A stretch of 64,000 nt of DNA. Source: Sediminibacter sp. Hel_I_10. Lineage in GTDB: Bacteria; Bacteroidota; Bacteroidia; Flavobacteriales; Flavobacteriaceae. The notes under the pieces are model-generated. The model saw only the letters and a program-made list of their open reading frames with translations, ran no database searches and had not been told where the DNA came from. The translations under genes were made by a program, and so were the position numbers. Location: assembly GCF_000688335.1 (NCBI RefSeq), contig NZ_JHZX01000001.1, positions 3,038,001-3,102,000 on the forward strand, read 5' to 3'. How positions within the stretch are numbered: position 1 is the first letter of the stretch; every line of letters starts with the position of its first letter. Of this stretch, positions 48,198 to 58,400 are shown piece after piece.

Positions 48198-48656
48198 TTA
48201 CATGTCTTTTGCTGCGGTTTTAATCGCACGGTTAATTCTGGTATAGGTGGCACATCTGCACAAGTTGCCGTTCATGGCACGTCTAATCTCATCATCTGAC
48301 GGATTTGAATTTTGCGCCAATAGCGATGCAGCTGTCATGATTTGACCTGCTTGGCAATAGCCACACTGAGGCACATCGTGCGCTATCCAAGCTTTTTGTA
48401 CGGGATGGTCACCAGCTTCAGAAAGTCCTTCAATGGTGACTATTTTTTTGTTATCAATTGCACTAATAGGATAAGCACAAGAGCGAATGGCATCGCCATC
48501 TAAGTGCACAGTGCAAACGCCACAGTGGGCAATACCACATCCATATTTGGTGCCCAATAACCTTAAATTATCTCTTAAAACCCATAAAATAGGCGTGTCT
48601 GGATCTACATCTACTTGGTGTGATTCTCCGTTTACATTGATATTATATAGTGCCAT
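48198..48656 (-). CDS. iorA: [2Fe-2S] subunit (IorA-like)
   Basis: A 152-residue iron-sulfur subunit with both [2Fe-2S] motif sets: [16 protein letters not shown] with a later Cys at IRSC, then CGYCQAGQ and NLCRCATY. It has no export signal and would travel with the Tat-exported IorB. It lies 36 nt after the cytochrome gene and 2 nt before iorB. Confidence 0.93.
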   Translation of the reverse strand: MALYNINVNGESHQVDVDPDTPILWVLRDNLRLLGTKYGCGIAHCGVCTVHLDGDAIRSCAYPISAIDNKKIVTIEGLSEAGDHPVQKAWIAHDVPQCGYCQAGQIMTAASLLAQNSNPSDDEIRRAMNGNLCRCATYTRINRAIKTAAKDM

Positions 48657-48692
48657 ACTAGTCGTTTTTTTATTAATTACGTGTTTCCCTAT

Positions 48693-49328
48693 TTATTCGG
48701 ATGGAGCATATGCTCCATTATCAATCCAAGCGTACCAAACTTCTTTAAATTCCTCATAAGATATTGGTGGTGGTTGACGGTTGCCGCCCATATTCCAGCC
48801 ACTTTTCACTAAGGTGTCTTCGGCGTGTTCTCTAAGTGCTTTCATGTCTTTGTGACCATTTGTTTCTGGATTGACCAATTGCAAAGCGAGCTCACGCGTT
48901 GATTTGCCTTGAAATACCATTTTCATATCGGCAGGAGGTAAATGCCAACTAGGGTTTCCAGGAGGCGTGTGTGCTCCGGGAACACCTTGACTGGCGTGGC
49001 AGGTAGCACATTTCATTGTGGCCACACCTTTTCCATCAGGTCCGCGTTGCGGTAGCATGGTGTGAATGCGACTCTCATCGCCCTGTAACGGAATATCGCC
49101 TGAAGGATGGCAGTTCATACACCTTGGATGCATCAATACAGCATATACTTTTTTGAAAGCGGTGATTGATGCGAGACTATCTTTTCTTTGAGATTCTTTT
49201 AGTGGTACATACTCCCCTGAAGAATCTTTTGCCTTGCAAGCTATAGCGACCATAAGGACTATGGCTAGGGCTACTGTATATTGGCCAATGCGCCTATATT
49301 TAGTAAAATGTGTATGTTCTTTGGTCAT
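48693..49328 (-). CDS. Dihaem cytochrome c-like lipoprotein, probable electron acceptor
   Basis: A 211-residue protein with a lipoprotein-like signal (VALAIVLMVAIAC) and two CXXCH haem-binding motifs, CMNCH and CATCH. Conserved HLPP and MKMVF segments could supply distal ligands. As first gene of the operon cyt c-iorA-iorB-xdhC-mocA, it is the natural electron acceptor of the periplasmic IorAB enzyme, which lacks a flavin subunit. That link is inferred from gene order. Confidence 0.85.
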   Translation of the reverse strand: MTKEHTHFTKYRRIGQYTVALAIVLMVAIACKAKDSSGEYVPLKESQRKDSLASITAFKKVYAVLMHPRCMNCHPSGDIPLQGDESRIHTMLPQRGPDGKGVATMKCATCHASQGVPGAHTPPGNPSWHLPPADMKMVFQGKSTRELALQLVNPETNGHKDMKALREHAEDTLVKSGWNMGGNRQPPPISYEEFKEVWYAWIDNGAYAPSE

Positions 49329-49497
49329 TAGTTGTAGTTTTATGTTACAATATAAGCGATTTTTTTGTGAGATTTAAATACGAAACCGCTCAGACATCAT
49401 GTTTTTATTAAAATTTAATATGTTGCGCTATTTTGAGGTTATGTTGAACCCATATCAATCATAAAACAATCATTTTTTCGATTTTTCGCACATTAAG

Positions 49498-49555
49498 AAG
49501 CCCTAGTTGATGTCATCAATTTCTACCAATTGAGCATCTGTAGGGCTTTTTTTTT
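49498..49555 (+). terminator. Long hairpin with T-run (orphan terminator)
   Basis: AAGCCCTA pairs with TAGGGCTT, with inner stems GATG/CATC and CAATT/AATTG, followed by a run of T. Its T-run points to plus-strand transcription, but both neighbouring genes are on the minus strand. It may end a small plus-strand RNA or act in both directions. Confidence 0.55.
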
Positions 49556-49600
49556 GAAGAGCATTTCATGTAACAATAGATTACAAGCGTGGTAATTGCC

Positions 49601-50500
49601 TTAGTACTCTAATTGTGCCTTGTGTTTTTTAATAAAGTCTACCCATGTTGTGGGTTGTTTTCCCGTAATATCATAAAAGTTATCAAATGTCTCACTAGCC
49701 CGAGGAATAGTTCCGTTGGCGTGCATTTTCCAATGTTCATAGACACAATGCATGTAAGCCATTTCGGCTCCTGCATCTTTCATTTTTTGAAGAAATATTT
49801 CAGGAGAAAGGGGTTCATATTTGAAAGGCTTTCCAACAATATCGGTCATGAGTTGGGCAATTTCGTCAAAAGTTTTAGCATCATAACTCAGACGATAGGT
49901 TTTGCCTGCATGTAATTCGGGATGGATTAAAGCCAATGCGGCCACTTGTGCCACATCATCAACATCTACCCAACTTAGACGAGCGTTAGCCACATAGGCA
50001 TTCAGCACGCCTTGATTGGTGCCTTTTTCGCTGCCATAACTTAAGAGGTTTTGCATGAAGTCCTGAGGACGTAAATGTGTGAAAGAAAAGCCATGCCACT
50101 CCACATATCGTTCCACTAATTGATGCCATACCCAATGACCAACTGTGGCATCATCGGGTCCACAAGCCCCTAAATGCACAATATGATGGACTCCTGCCTT
50201 TTTAGCATTGTCTAACATCACTTTGCTTTGTTGTAACATGTCAACCGTGTATCCTGTTACCATGAAGATACGATCAATTCCTTCGAAAGCGGGGAGATGT
50301 GTGCTGGCATCATCAAAATCAAGTAGCACTGTTTTAATACCTCTGTCGCTAAAGGGTTTTGCTTTTTCCTGAGTACGGACGGCAGCTATTATTTCTATGG
50401 ATGTATTGGAAATTAGATTTTCTATAGTTTTTCCTCCAACTTGACCAGTGGCTCCAGTTATAAGTATTTGAGGGCGTTTTTTATTTGACATATGTTTCAA
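49601..50500 (-). CDS. NmrA-like NAD(P)-binding protein
   Basis: A 299-residue Rossmann protein of the NmrA/atypical SDR group. ILITGATGQVGGKTIENL (about 13-30) is the NAD(P)-binding loop; HLGACG and a central RPQDFMQNLL are typical. A quinone oxidoreductase-like or redox-sensing role is possible; NmrA members often lack the SDR catalytic Tyr-x3-Lys, which I do not see here. A start 9 nt downstream (MSNKKRP) is equally likely. Monocistronic by position. Confidence 0.82.
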   Translation of the reverse strand: MKHMSNKKRPQILITGATGQVGGKTIENLISNTSIEIIAAVRTQEKAKPFSDRGIKTVLLDFDDASTHLPAFEGIDRIFMVTGYTVDMLQQSKVMLDNAKKAGVHHIVHLGACGPDDATVGHWVWHQLVERYVEWHGFSFTHLRPQDFMQNLLSYGSEKGTNQGVLNAYVANARLSWVDVDDVAQVAALALIHPELHAGKTYRLSYDAKTFDEIAQLMTDIVGKPFKYEPLSPEIFLQKMKDAGAEMAYMHCVYEHWKMHANGTIPRASETFDNFYDITGKQPTTWVDFIKKHKAQLEY

Positions 50501-50683
50501 GTAGTTTTATTTAAAGGCAAAGTTAACACTCAAGAATTTAGTAACATTCAAAAGACTTTGTCAAAAGATATAAATGCACTTGAATAGGGACATATACGTG
50601 CTATAAGAAAATGAGAGGAGCAGTTTGGTTAGTTCTTCAATTATAAAAAACCCGAAATTCAAAGATTTTTTGTAGAGAAGTCA

Positions 50684-51457
50684 CTAAAAAAACTGATTGA
50701 TAAGGCAATACTGAACCAATTCTTGCGTAGAATCCATATCTAATTTTTTTAATATTTTTCTGCGATGAACGTCCACCGTGCGCGGACTGATAAACAATTT
50801 TTCTCCTATTTGTTTGCTCGTATTGTTAAGCGCTATGAGTCTGGTGACGTCCTGTTCTCTGTTGGTCAAACTATCGGAAAGTAGTTTTTGGGAGTAGTTT
50901 TTGTGATATAAGGTCTCGTATTCGTTTTGACTATTTAATTTTTTAATGGTTCCAATAATGGGCCGTTGCTCTGAGCCTCCAACAACGTTAATGTGTGCGA
51001 TACCAATAATAGGTTTGCCTGATTCATCAAAATAAGTAGGGTTTAAGTGCTCAATGAGGTTGAGGTACATGCCGTCTGACTTACGCACCCTGAAGTTCCA
51101 AGTATAGCTCAAGCGATCCCGTTCTTCAAATGGAACTTCAAGCATGGTGAATTTCATAAAATCTTCTAAAACTTGCATCCAAATTGGCAGATCATCAGGA
51201 TGGAAATTTTGAAACCAATACGTTACTCCTTCATTAAGCATGCGTTCTGCACTTAAACCTAAGGTGTATTCAAAGTTTTTACTTACAAACTCGTAGGTCT
51301 GTTTACTGGTATTGGTAACGATAAAGAAAGATTGCATTGGAGGTAAAAATCTATCTAGCTCCCTTAGTTTTTGGATATGTGTCTCTACAACAGTCCCTGA
51401 GTATTCTTTGTAAGTTTCAAAAACTTCCTTGAATAAATCAACATTTTCATTATGCAT
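50684..51457 (-). CDS. PAS-LuxR family transcriptional regulator
   Basis: A 257-residue regulator: a helical N-terminus, a PAS domain (about 45-165; FFIVTNTSKQTYEFVSKNFEYTLG ... FHPDDL ... NFRVRKSDG) and a LuxR-type helix-turn-helix (about 190-250; LTNREQDVTRLIALNNTSKQIGEKLFISPRTVDVHRRKILKKL). It has no receiver Asp, so it senses a ligand or redox state directly. The upstream inverted repeat ATTTCA-GA-TGAAAT (51488-51501) could be an autoregulatory site. Confidence 0.88.
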   Translation of the reverse strand: MHNENVDLFKEVFETYKEYSGTVVETHIQKLRELDRFLPPMQSFFIVTNTSKQTYEFVSKNFEYTLGLSAERMLNEGVTYWFQNFHPDDLPIWMQVLEDFMKFTMLEVPFEERDRLSYTWNFRVRKSDGMYLNLIEHLNPTYFDESGKPIIGIAHINVVGGSEQRPIIGTIKKLNSQNEYETLYHKNYSQKLLSDSLTNREQDVTRLIALNNTSKQIGEKLFISPRTVDVHRRKILKKLDMDSTQELVQYCLINQFF

Positions 51458-51850
51458 TCTTAAGATTTTATCCTCATCAAAGGTCTCATTTCAGATGAAA
51501 TTATAGTGCTAATGTCTTAGGGTTCTGTTTAGCGATTTTAAGACCTTGATGAAGCTAAAAATAAACTTTTATCTCATTTTATTGAACTTTCTTTTTAAAA
51601 ATAGACTTCTCTTAAAACCATAGTATTGATCATTAGGAGGTAAAATATTTAAAGTAACAGGGGGTGAATGCTGTTTTTTTTAAGATTAACTTAATAATCG
51701 TGTTAAAGCAGCGCTATCGGTTTGTTGGGTTGATTATGAAAAACACATGAGTTCAGAAATCAGAGATATCCATCAAAGCGACCTAAAACCTTTAAATATT
51801 TAGTCCAATTGCACTTCAATATGGAGACATGATCTCAAGGAAATTGTTGT
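51458..51850. other. Gene-free stretch between luxR-type gene and namA-like gene
   Basis: About 390 bp with no convincing frame. The only structures noted are the inverted repeat at 51488-51501 near the regulator start and AT-rich tracts. I see no RNA gene. Confidence 0.4.
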
Positions 51851-52933
51851 TTATGATTTGCTTTTTGGAAAGGCCCGCTCATATTGTTTAGGAAAGTTGC
51901 TTTCGGCCCGTAACTCTTGTGCTGCCTGGATTGGAAGGTAGGGGTTTCTTAACAGTTCTCGACCTATGTAGATAAAATCGGCATCGTCATTGACTAAAAT
52001 GGTTTCGGCTTGTGCTGCATTGGTAATCATGCCAACGGTTCCCACCTTCATCTGTTGTACGACTGCTTTTATATCTTTTGCTAATGGTAGTTGATAGGCT
52101 GGCCCCACAGGGATGTCTGCATTCGGCAAGCTGCCTCCGCTAGACACGTCAATAATATCTACACCTGCTTTTTCGAGTTGTTGTGCCAACCATTGTGAGG
52201 ATTTTGAAGTCCATCCATGGGCATCCCAATCGGTTGCTGAAATTCTAACGGCCAATGGTAAATTTGAAGGCCATATCTCTTGTACCGTCTCAATGACCTC
52301 AAATAATAAACGCGATCTGTTTTCGATGGAACCACCGTAATCATCTGTTCTTTTGTTAGAAATTGGTGAGAGAAATGAATGAAATAAATAGCCGTGGGCA
52401 CTATGAAGCTCTAACAATTGAAAGCCAGCTTCTACAGTTCTTTTCGTGGCAGAAGCAAACTGCTCTTTAACCATTTTGATATCTTCTAGGGTCATGGCTT
52501 TGGGTACCAAAGCATCTTCGGAAAAAGGAATTGCCGACGGTGCTATAACCTCCCAGCCGCCTTCAGCTTTGGTGGGTAATAAGGTGCTATCTGCGCCATG
52601 TACTTCGTAACTTCCTTTACGTCCCGAATGTGCTAATTGAATGCCTGCAACACAGTCATTATCTTTTAAGAACTTTGTGATACGCGTTAAGCCAGCAATG
52701 TGCTTATTATCCCAAATGCCCAAATCACCCAAACTAATTCTGCCTTCTGGACTCACGGCTGCGGCTTCAGTCATAATGGTGCCTGCGCCACCAACGGCAC
52801 GGGTGCCATAATGTACAAAATGCCAGTCTGAGGCAACACCATCTTCTGCAGAATACATACACATGGGGGATTGTACAATTCTATTTTTAAAAGTGATCTC
52901 TTTTATGGTGATGGGCGTGAATAATTTTGACAT
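51851..52933 (-). CDS. namA: Old yellow enzyme family NADPH dehydrogenase (YqjM/NamA-like)
   Basis: A 360-residue FMN-dependent ene-reductase of the YqjM class. Visible family residues: NRIVQSPMCMYSAEDG with the flavin-tuning Cys, IQLAHSGRKG, ELHSAHGYLFHSFLSPISNKRTDDYGGS, and the C-terminal FMN phosphate region VNDDADFIYIGRELLRNPYLP. Such enzymes reduce alpha,beta-unsaturated carbonyls and nitro compounds. It diverges from an MFS transporter gene across 353 bp containing a symmetrical element. Confidence 0.93.
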   Translation of the reverse strand: MSKLFTPITIKEITFKNRIVQSPMCMYSAEDGVASDWHFVHYGTRAVGGAGTIMTEAAAVSPEGRISLGDLGIWDNKHIAGLTRITKFLKDNDCVAGIQLAHSGRKGSYEVHGADSTLLPTKAEGGWEVIAPSAIPFSEDALVPKAMTLEDIKMVKEQFASATKRTVEAGFQLLELHSAHGYLFHSFLSPISNKRTDDYGGSIENRSRLLFEVIETVQEIWPSNLPLAVRISATDWDAHGWTSKSSQWLAQQLEKAGVDIIDVSSGGSLPNADIPVGPAYQLPLAKDIKAVVQQMKVGTVGMITNAAQAETILVNDDADFIYIGRELLRNPYLPIQAAQELRAESNFPKQYERAFPKSKS

Positions 52934-53286
52934 GGATTGCTGTTTAATACTTCATTTTTAAATGAAGCAGGTATTGTTTTTATAAAGGCAAGGGATAAAA
53001 GTTCTTTTAATTTCAATTAAAAAGTAACATTGTAAACCTGCTGTAAATTTATTGATTTTATTGTCAAATAAGGCTATTCGAGAGGTGTGATCTATTCGTT
53101 TGAAATTCTGACATTTAAACAATTTAAGTTCAAAGTAATTAAATAACTGCAGATGATTCTTCGGTATAAAAGCGCATATGAAGTTGGATCCAATAATTTA
53201 AACGAAGTTGGGCATAGAAAAGAGTAAGGATGTACTAATTTTGCAAAATTGACATGTTGCGGTTGGTCAAAGGCCTTAAATAAACT
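52934..53286. promoter_or_regulatory. Divergent regulatory region between namA-like and MFS genes
   Basis: The region holds the inverted repeat CTTCATTT-TT-AAATGAAG at 52950-52967, 17 nt from the namA-like start, and a TAATTTTG -7 box at 53236-53243 for the MFS gene. No gene is seen. Confidence 0.45.
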
Positions 53287-54495
53287 TTGGCTAATAATAC
53301 GCGAAGAGACATAGTTAACCCATACCTATTACAATTGAAACAACAATTATCAAACTCGGTCTTGTACCTGATGAGTATTTCTGCAGGCTTGGTGGTCGCC
53401 AACCTTTACTATAATCAGCCCTTATTGCATCTCATTTCAGAAACATTTGATGTTACAGAGGCTGCAGTAAGTAATGTGGCCCTATCTACGCAATTGGGCT
53501 ATGCTTTTGGTCTGTTGTTCATTATTCCGCTAGGAGATAAGATTTCTAACCATAAGATTTTAAAATATGATTTTGTAGTGATGATCATGGCGTTACTCGC
53601 AACAGCGTTTTCCAGTTCATTGTTGCTTATGATTATTAGTAGTTTCTTTATTGGTTTTACCTCTGCTATTCCTCAACTATTTGTTCCTATGGCTGCCCAA
53701 TTGAGCACCGATAAAGGAAGAGGTCGGGCAATAGGTATTGTTATGAGCGGTTTGCTTATAGGTATTCTTGGTAGTAGGATTATAAGCGGATTTGTTGGCG
53801 ATTATTTTGGATGGCGCATCATGTATCAAGGCGCAGCGTTGATGATGCTTGTCTTATATGTTTTTTTGCATCTGAAATTGCCAAGATTGGTACCCGATTA
53901 TAAGGATAGTTATGGGAAGTTGATGACGTCCATTTGGTATTATTTTAAAGCCGATGCATCACTAAGATTGGCGGCCTTACGAGGGGCTTTGGCCTTTGCC
54001 GGTTTGAGTGCCTTTTGGACGACTTTGGTGTTTTTGATGGAAGATAATTTTGGGTACGGCAGTAGTGTCTCTGGAGCTTTTGGTTTATTTGGAATCTTTG
54101 GAGCTATTGGAGCAACTGTTGTGGGTAAATTGAACAATCGTTTTGATAAGAACAAGATTATCATCGTTTCAGTCATGATATTGATTGTGTCTTGGTTAAT
54201 TTTCCTTTTTTCCGGACATTCCATAATAGGGCTAGCCATAGGCGTGATTTTGGTAGATTTGGGTCTGCAAGCATTGCACATCACAAATCAAAATATGATC
54301 TTTTCTAAGAATCCTGAGGCCAGAAACCGTGTGAATACGATTTACATGGTATCCTTTTTTATAGGAGGCGCTATTGGTACAACCCTTGGAGCATATGCTT
54401 GGGAACGGTTTGATTGGACTGGAGTATCAGCCCTTGGACTTTTACTTTCAATTGTCATTATGCTAGTGCATCTTGTGTTTCGCAAAAAGCAATAG
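53287..54495 (+). CDS. MFS transporter (drug/sugar exporter type)
   Basis: A 402-residue protein with about 12 transmembrane helices. The start of TM1, SAGLVVANLYYNQPLL, and the loop DKISNHKILKYD resemble the MFS family of arabinose-efflux-like exporters. I accept a TTG start at 53287 because no ATG precedes TM1 (an in-frame stop lies directly upstream). Divergent from the ene-reductase, it may export a compound that this enzyme also handles; this is inference. Confidence 0.85.
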   Translation: MANNTRRDIVNPYLLQLKQQLSNSVLYLMSISAGLVVANLYYNQPLLHLISETFDVTEAAVSNVALSTQLGYAFGLLFIIPLGDKISNHKILKYDFVVMIMALLATAFSSSLLLMIISSFFIGFTSAIPQLFVPMAAQLSTDKGRGRAIGIVMSGLLIGILGSRIISGFVGDYFGWRIMYQGAALMMLVLYVFLHLKLPRLVPDYKDSYGKLMTSIWYYFKADASLRLAALRGALAFAGLSAFWTTLVFLMEDNFGYGSSVSGAFGLFGIFGAIGATVVGKLNNRFDKNKIIIVSVMILIVSWLIFLFSGHSIIGLAIGVILVDLGLQALHITNQNMIFSKNPEARNRVNTIYMVSFFIGGAIGTTLGAYAWERFDWTGVSALGLLLSIVIMLVHLVFRKKQ

Positions 54496-54644
54496 TCTTT
54501 AGAGCATGTCATGCCTTCACGGGTATTGCCAAACGTATTTAAGATGTAGGTCATGGCGCTGATCTAACAAATTGTTTACAGTTAAGGTATAGAGTTCTAT
54601 GGTGATGACGGGAGAAAAACGAACGAACTTTAAATTTAAGACAC

Positions 54645-55145
54645 ATGAGCAGAGGATTTGTAAAAGAAGATGATCAAGAGGAAATTCCATTGGTGCCACC
54701 AAGAGCAGATTTACCTGAAGGCGTGATCAATTATGTAACAGCAAAAGGTAAAGAAGCACTCCTTTTAGAAAGGGAAGAGTTGATGGCCGAGCGTGAACAC
54801 ATTGCTCAAGATGGTGATAAGGATAAACGCATTAGCTTTAATTTTATTACTGCTAAATTACAGCTCCTCAACAATAGAATAGCTACAGCTCAGATTATTG
54901 AGCTAAGCCATCAGCCCAAAGATGAGGTTAGATTTGGCGCAACGGTGGCACTAAAAATAGGCAAAAGTTCAGCTGTGCAGCATTATCAAATTGTAGGAGT
55001 AGATGAAGCGGATATTGCTAAGCAAAAACTCTCCTTTATTTCGCCAATAGCAAAGTTGCTTATAGGAAAAAGAGTAGGGGATAAACCTGTGCTTAAACTC
55101 GCCAAAGAGGACAGGGTTTTTGAGATCATTTCAATTTCTTATTAG
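54645..55145 (+). CDS. GreA/GreB-type transcription elongation factor-like protein
   Basis: A 166-residue protein with a long N-terminal coiled coil (about 30-90: EALLLEREELMAEREHIAQ ... NRIATAQIIELS) and a C-terminal FKBP-like GreA domain (about 95-166: VRFGATVALKIG ... YQIVGVDEADIAKQKLSFISPIAKLLIGKRVGD). It resembles GreB-like proteins that bind the RNA polymerase secondary channel. The acidic tip residues at the coiled-coil turn (QDGDKDKR) are present in part. Single gene. Confidence 0.88.
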   Translation: MSRGFVKEDDQEEIPLVPPRADLPEGVINYVTAKGKEALLLEREELMAEREHIAQDGDKDKRISFNFITAKLQLLNNRIATAQIIELSHQPKDEVRFGATVALKIGKSSAVQHYQIVGVDEADIAKQKLSFISPIAKLLIGKRVGDKPVLKLAKEDRVFEIISISY

Positions 55146-55433
55146 AGACCTGCGACATGTATTTCGGTTGATTTTCCGACTTGAAACATGAGTCGCTTCA
55201 TTTTTAAAATGAGAAGTTATTTTGTTGGGAATCACTTCTTGATGAAGAGGTTTCAGTGGATTCGTGATGACCGATCTGTCCTAAAAATGCATTTCAACAT
55301 TAATTTCTAGCAGAACACCTAAAATTTTTCGTTTAGTAAGTTTTAGTTAGCAATATTGTGCTCCCTCCCATTGAAACTAGCGCAAATTCTTGTATTAAAC
55401 TAGATATTCTGAGAAATTAATTGAACAAATTTT

Positions 55434-58400
55434 ATGATTATGAATGCAAAAACTACTTATCAAAAGTTATTAATGCTTAAAAGGTTGTCTGCGGTAATGC
55501 TGTTGCTATCCACAACGAGCTTAATGGCACAAACAGTCTCTAACGTTTTTCCAACTAGGGTCACTACAAAGTCAACTGTAACGGTTACAGGGTCTGGCTT
55601 TACGCCTTCGACCTCAGTGAGTATTAGTGGTATTTCTACGAACAACTTTACGTTTGTAAGTGCAAATGAAATGTCATTTGATATTAGCACTACGGGTAAT
55701 GATGATATTACTGCAAATCTTTTAGTATCGGGCGTAGATACAGATATTGATATCGAGTATATCGCTCCAACCGCAAAGATTTTAAAGAATGGTGAGACAA
55801 GTAACGTTACTAAAATTACCGAAATATTTACAACCTATAATGGTTTTTGGAGATCGTCACAATGGAAGGCAGATCCTACTAATCAAAGTTTAAAGCCAAA
55901 CACAAGACATGATTTGTTGGCCTTTACTTATAACGGGGTTACGTATTCTACTGGAGTTGATGATGCTTTATTGACTTCTAATGAAGTTGAGTTTAGTACG
56001 CAGTTGTTTTATGCTTATACAACCAATGGTGTTGATGGTATTACACAAGGCGCAAATTATATCGCTATGGCCGATTTAATTGATGGAGAAGTAGGCGAAG
56101 GTACTGCAGTAACATCTCCAGAAATAGCAGGTGCTACAATATATGATGTATTAATTGATGGTGTTAACGGTTTAGACTTAGGAACAGGTGTCACCAACTT
56201 TAACCAAACTTCAGATGTTCAGTTCTACAGTAGTGGTGGACAATTAGGAGCTATTGATGATGATATTCCAGATTTTTTGATATCACAAATAGCAAATGCA
56301 GGAAGTACAGATATTTACTATTATGCAGATTCTGAAGAAAACGTTGTTGGAAGACCTTTAAAACTAACTATTTTACAAGAAGGCGCTAGCGATGGCGATG
56401 CTTTGTTAGCAGAATGGAGATTGGATTTATATAACTTGTCATCAGGTGCTAGTTATGGTGTTGCTACACCTCAGAGTTTAGCGTTTTCAAATAGTGAAGA
56501 ACGTCCATTACGTATGGCAGCTTTCAAGTTTGAAGATTTTGAAATTAGCCCAGATAATATAGATGCTATCAATAACATAAATATGGTAGCTGGTGGAACG
56601 GCAGATTTGGCCTTCTTAGCTTACAATAGAGGTTCTTTTGATATTAAAACACCAGTAGTTACTCAATTTCCAGTATCTAGAAATGTATGTCAAGTACCAA
56701 GCTCAAATGATATTACCTTGGTAGCTACGGCAGATGTTTCTGGAGGACCAACAGATGATCCTGATGAAGAATTAGAGTATCAATGGTACAAATATAATAC
56801 GCTCATTCCAGGTGCAACTTCTAACAGCTATACGCTTACAGGTGGTATTACTCAAGAAGATTTAGCGCTTTACAGATTAAAAGTGACCAATGAGTTTGGA
56901 GCTGTTATAGTTCCTGCAACAGTAACTCAAGGCGGAACTCCTGTATTTTGGAATGGAACCGAATGGGAGTTACCACCAGTATATACCGAAGCTGGTATTT
57001 TATCTGTACCTGATGAAGAAAGAGGTTTGGTGTTCTCATCAAATTACAACCAATCTGGTGATTTAGAAGGATGTGATTGTACTATTCCTGCAGGGAATCA
57101 AGTGACCATACCTTCAGGATCTACTTTAAAATTATACAACTCAGTTACAGTGGAGTCTGGTGGTACGTTAACCATTGCAGATAATGCGAACTTGATTCAA
57201 ACAAAAGACGTTACTAGCAATAATAATAGTGGTAATGTTCGTGTGAAGCGCGATGCTTCAGATTTGCATGAAGATGATTTTATATTCTGGTCCTCTCCAG
57301 TAAATGGATTTAACGTAAATGGTATCACTAATCCGTATACCACAGACACCTTTCAATGGGATGTTAACGCTGCTAATGACGAAGGCGTTGCTGGCGATTG
57401 GATTGCTGCTTCTGGAACTATGACAGCTGGAGAAGGCTATGTTGTACAAGTGCCTACTGAATTTGTAGCTCCTGGATTTACAGCTACTTTTATAGGTGTG
57501 CCAAGAAACGGAACTATAGGTGTCGATGTGTTCAAGTCTGTAGGTGACAACCAACCGGCTGTTGAAAATAGTCACTGGAACTTATTGGGTAACCCTTATC
57601 CATCTGCAATTAGTGCCGATGAGTTGTTTGCTGAAAACACACAAATAGAAGGTCACGTAAGAGTATGGGCACATGATACAGATATTTCAAATGCTGATAA
57701 CCCATTCTACACAGGAGTCGTTCATAATTACAGTAATGATTTTGTGACATATAATGGTACAGGTGCAACACCTCCAAATACATTTGAAGGTAACATTGCT
57801 TCTGGTCAAGGATTTTATGTGCAAGTTTTAGATACTGCTCCAGAAACATCAGCGGTAACATTTTCTAATAGCTTACGTTATGATGACGAAGAAGAAGCTT
57901 ATGACAACTCTAGTTTCTACAGAAACGCAGACGTTGCCAATACTTTGGATGAAGAAGATAAAGAATTGGTGTGGTTAAGTTTAGTTGATGCAAACAATGT
58001 GTCTTCTAGTGCATTGGTGGGTTATGTTCCTAATGCTACTGATGACAAAGACAGATTATATGATACGTATTCAGAAAATTCAGAATTTAGTTTGTTTTCT
58101 TTAATAGGAACTTCTAAGATGAATATCCAAGGGCGTTCATTACCATTTTCAAACGAAGATACTGTGCCATTAGGTTTCAATATTCCTGAAGACGGTATCT
58201 ATACTATTGGTATTGATATGTTACAAGGCGATATATTTGTAGGTCAAAATCAAGGTATTTATCTTGAAGATACATTATTAGGTCTTGATTACGATTTAAG
58301 AAATGCACCGTATTCTTTTACTGCGGAAGAAGGGACTACTGCAGATCGTTTTATTCTGTTCTACGTAGATCCAGATCTTTCTGTAAATGATAATACCGCA

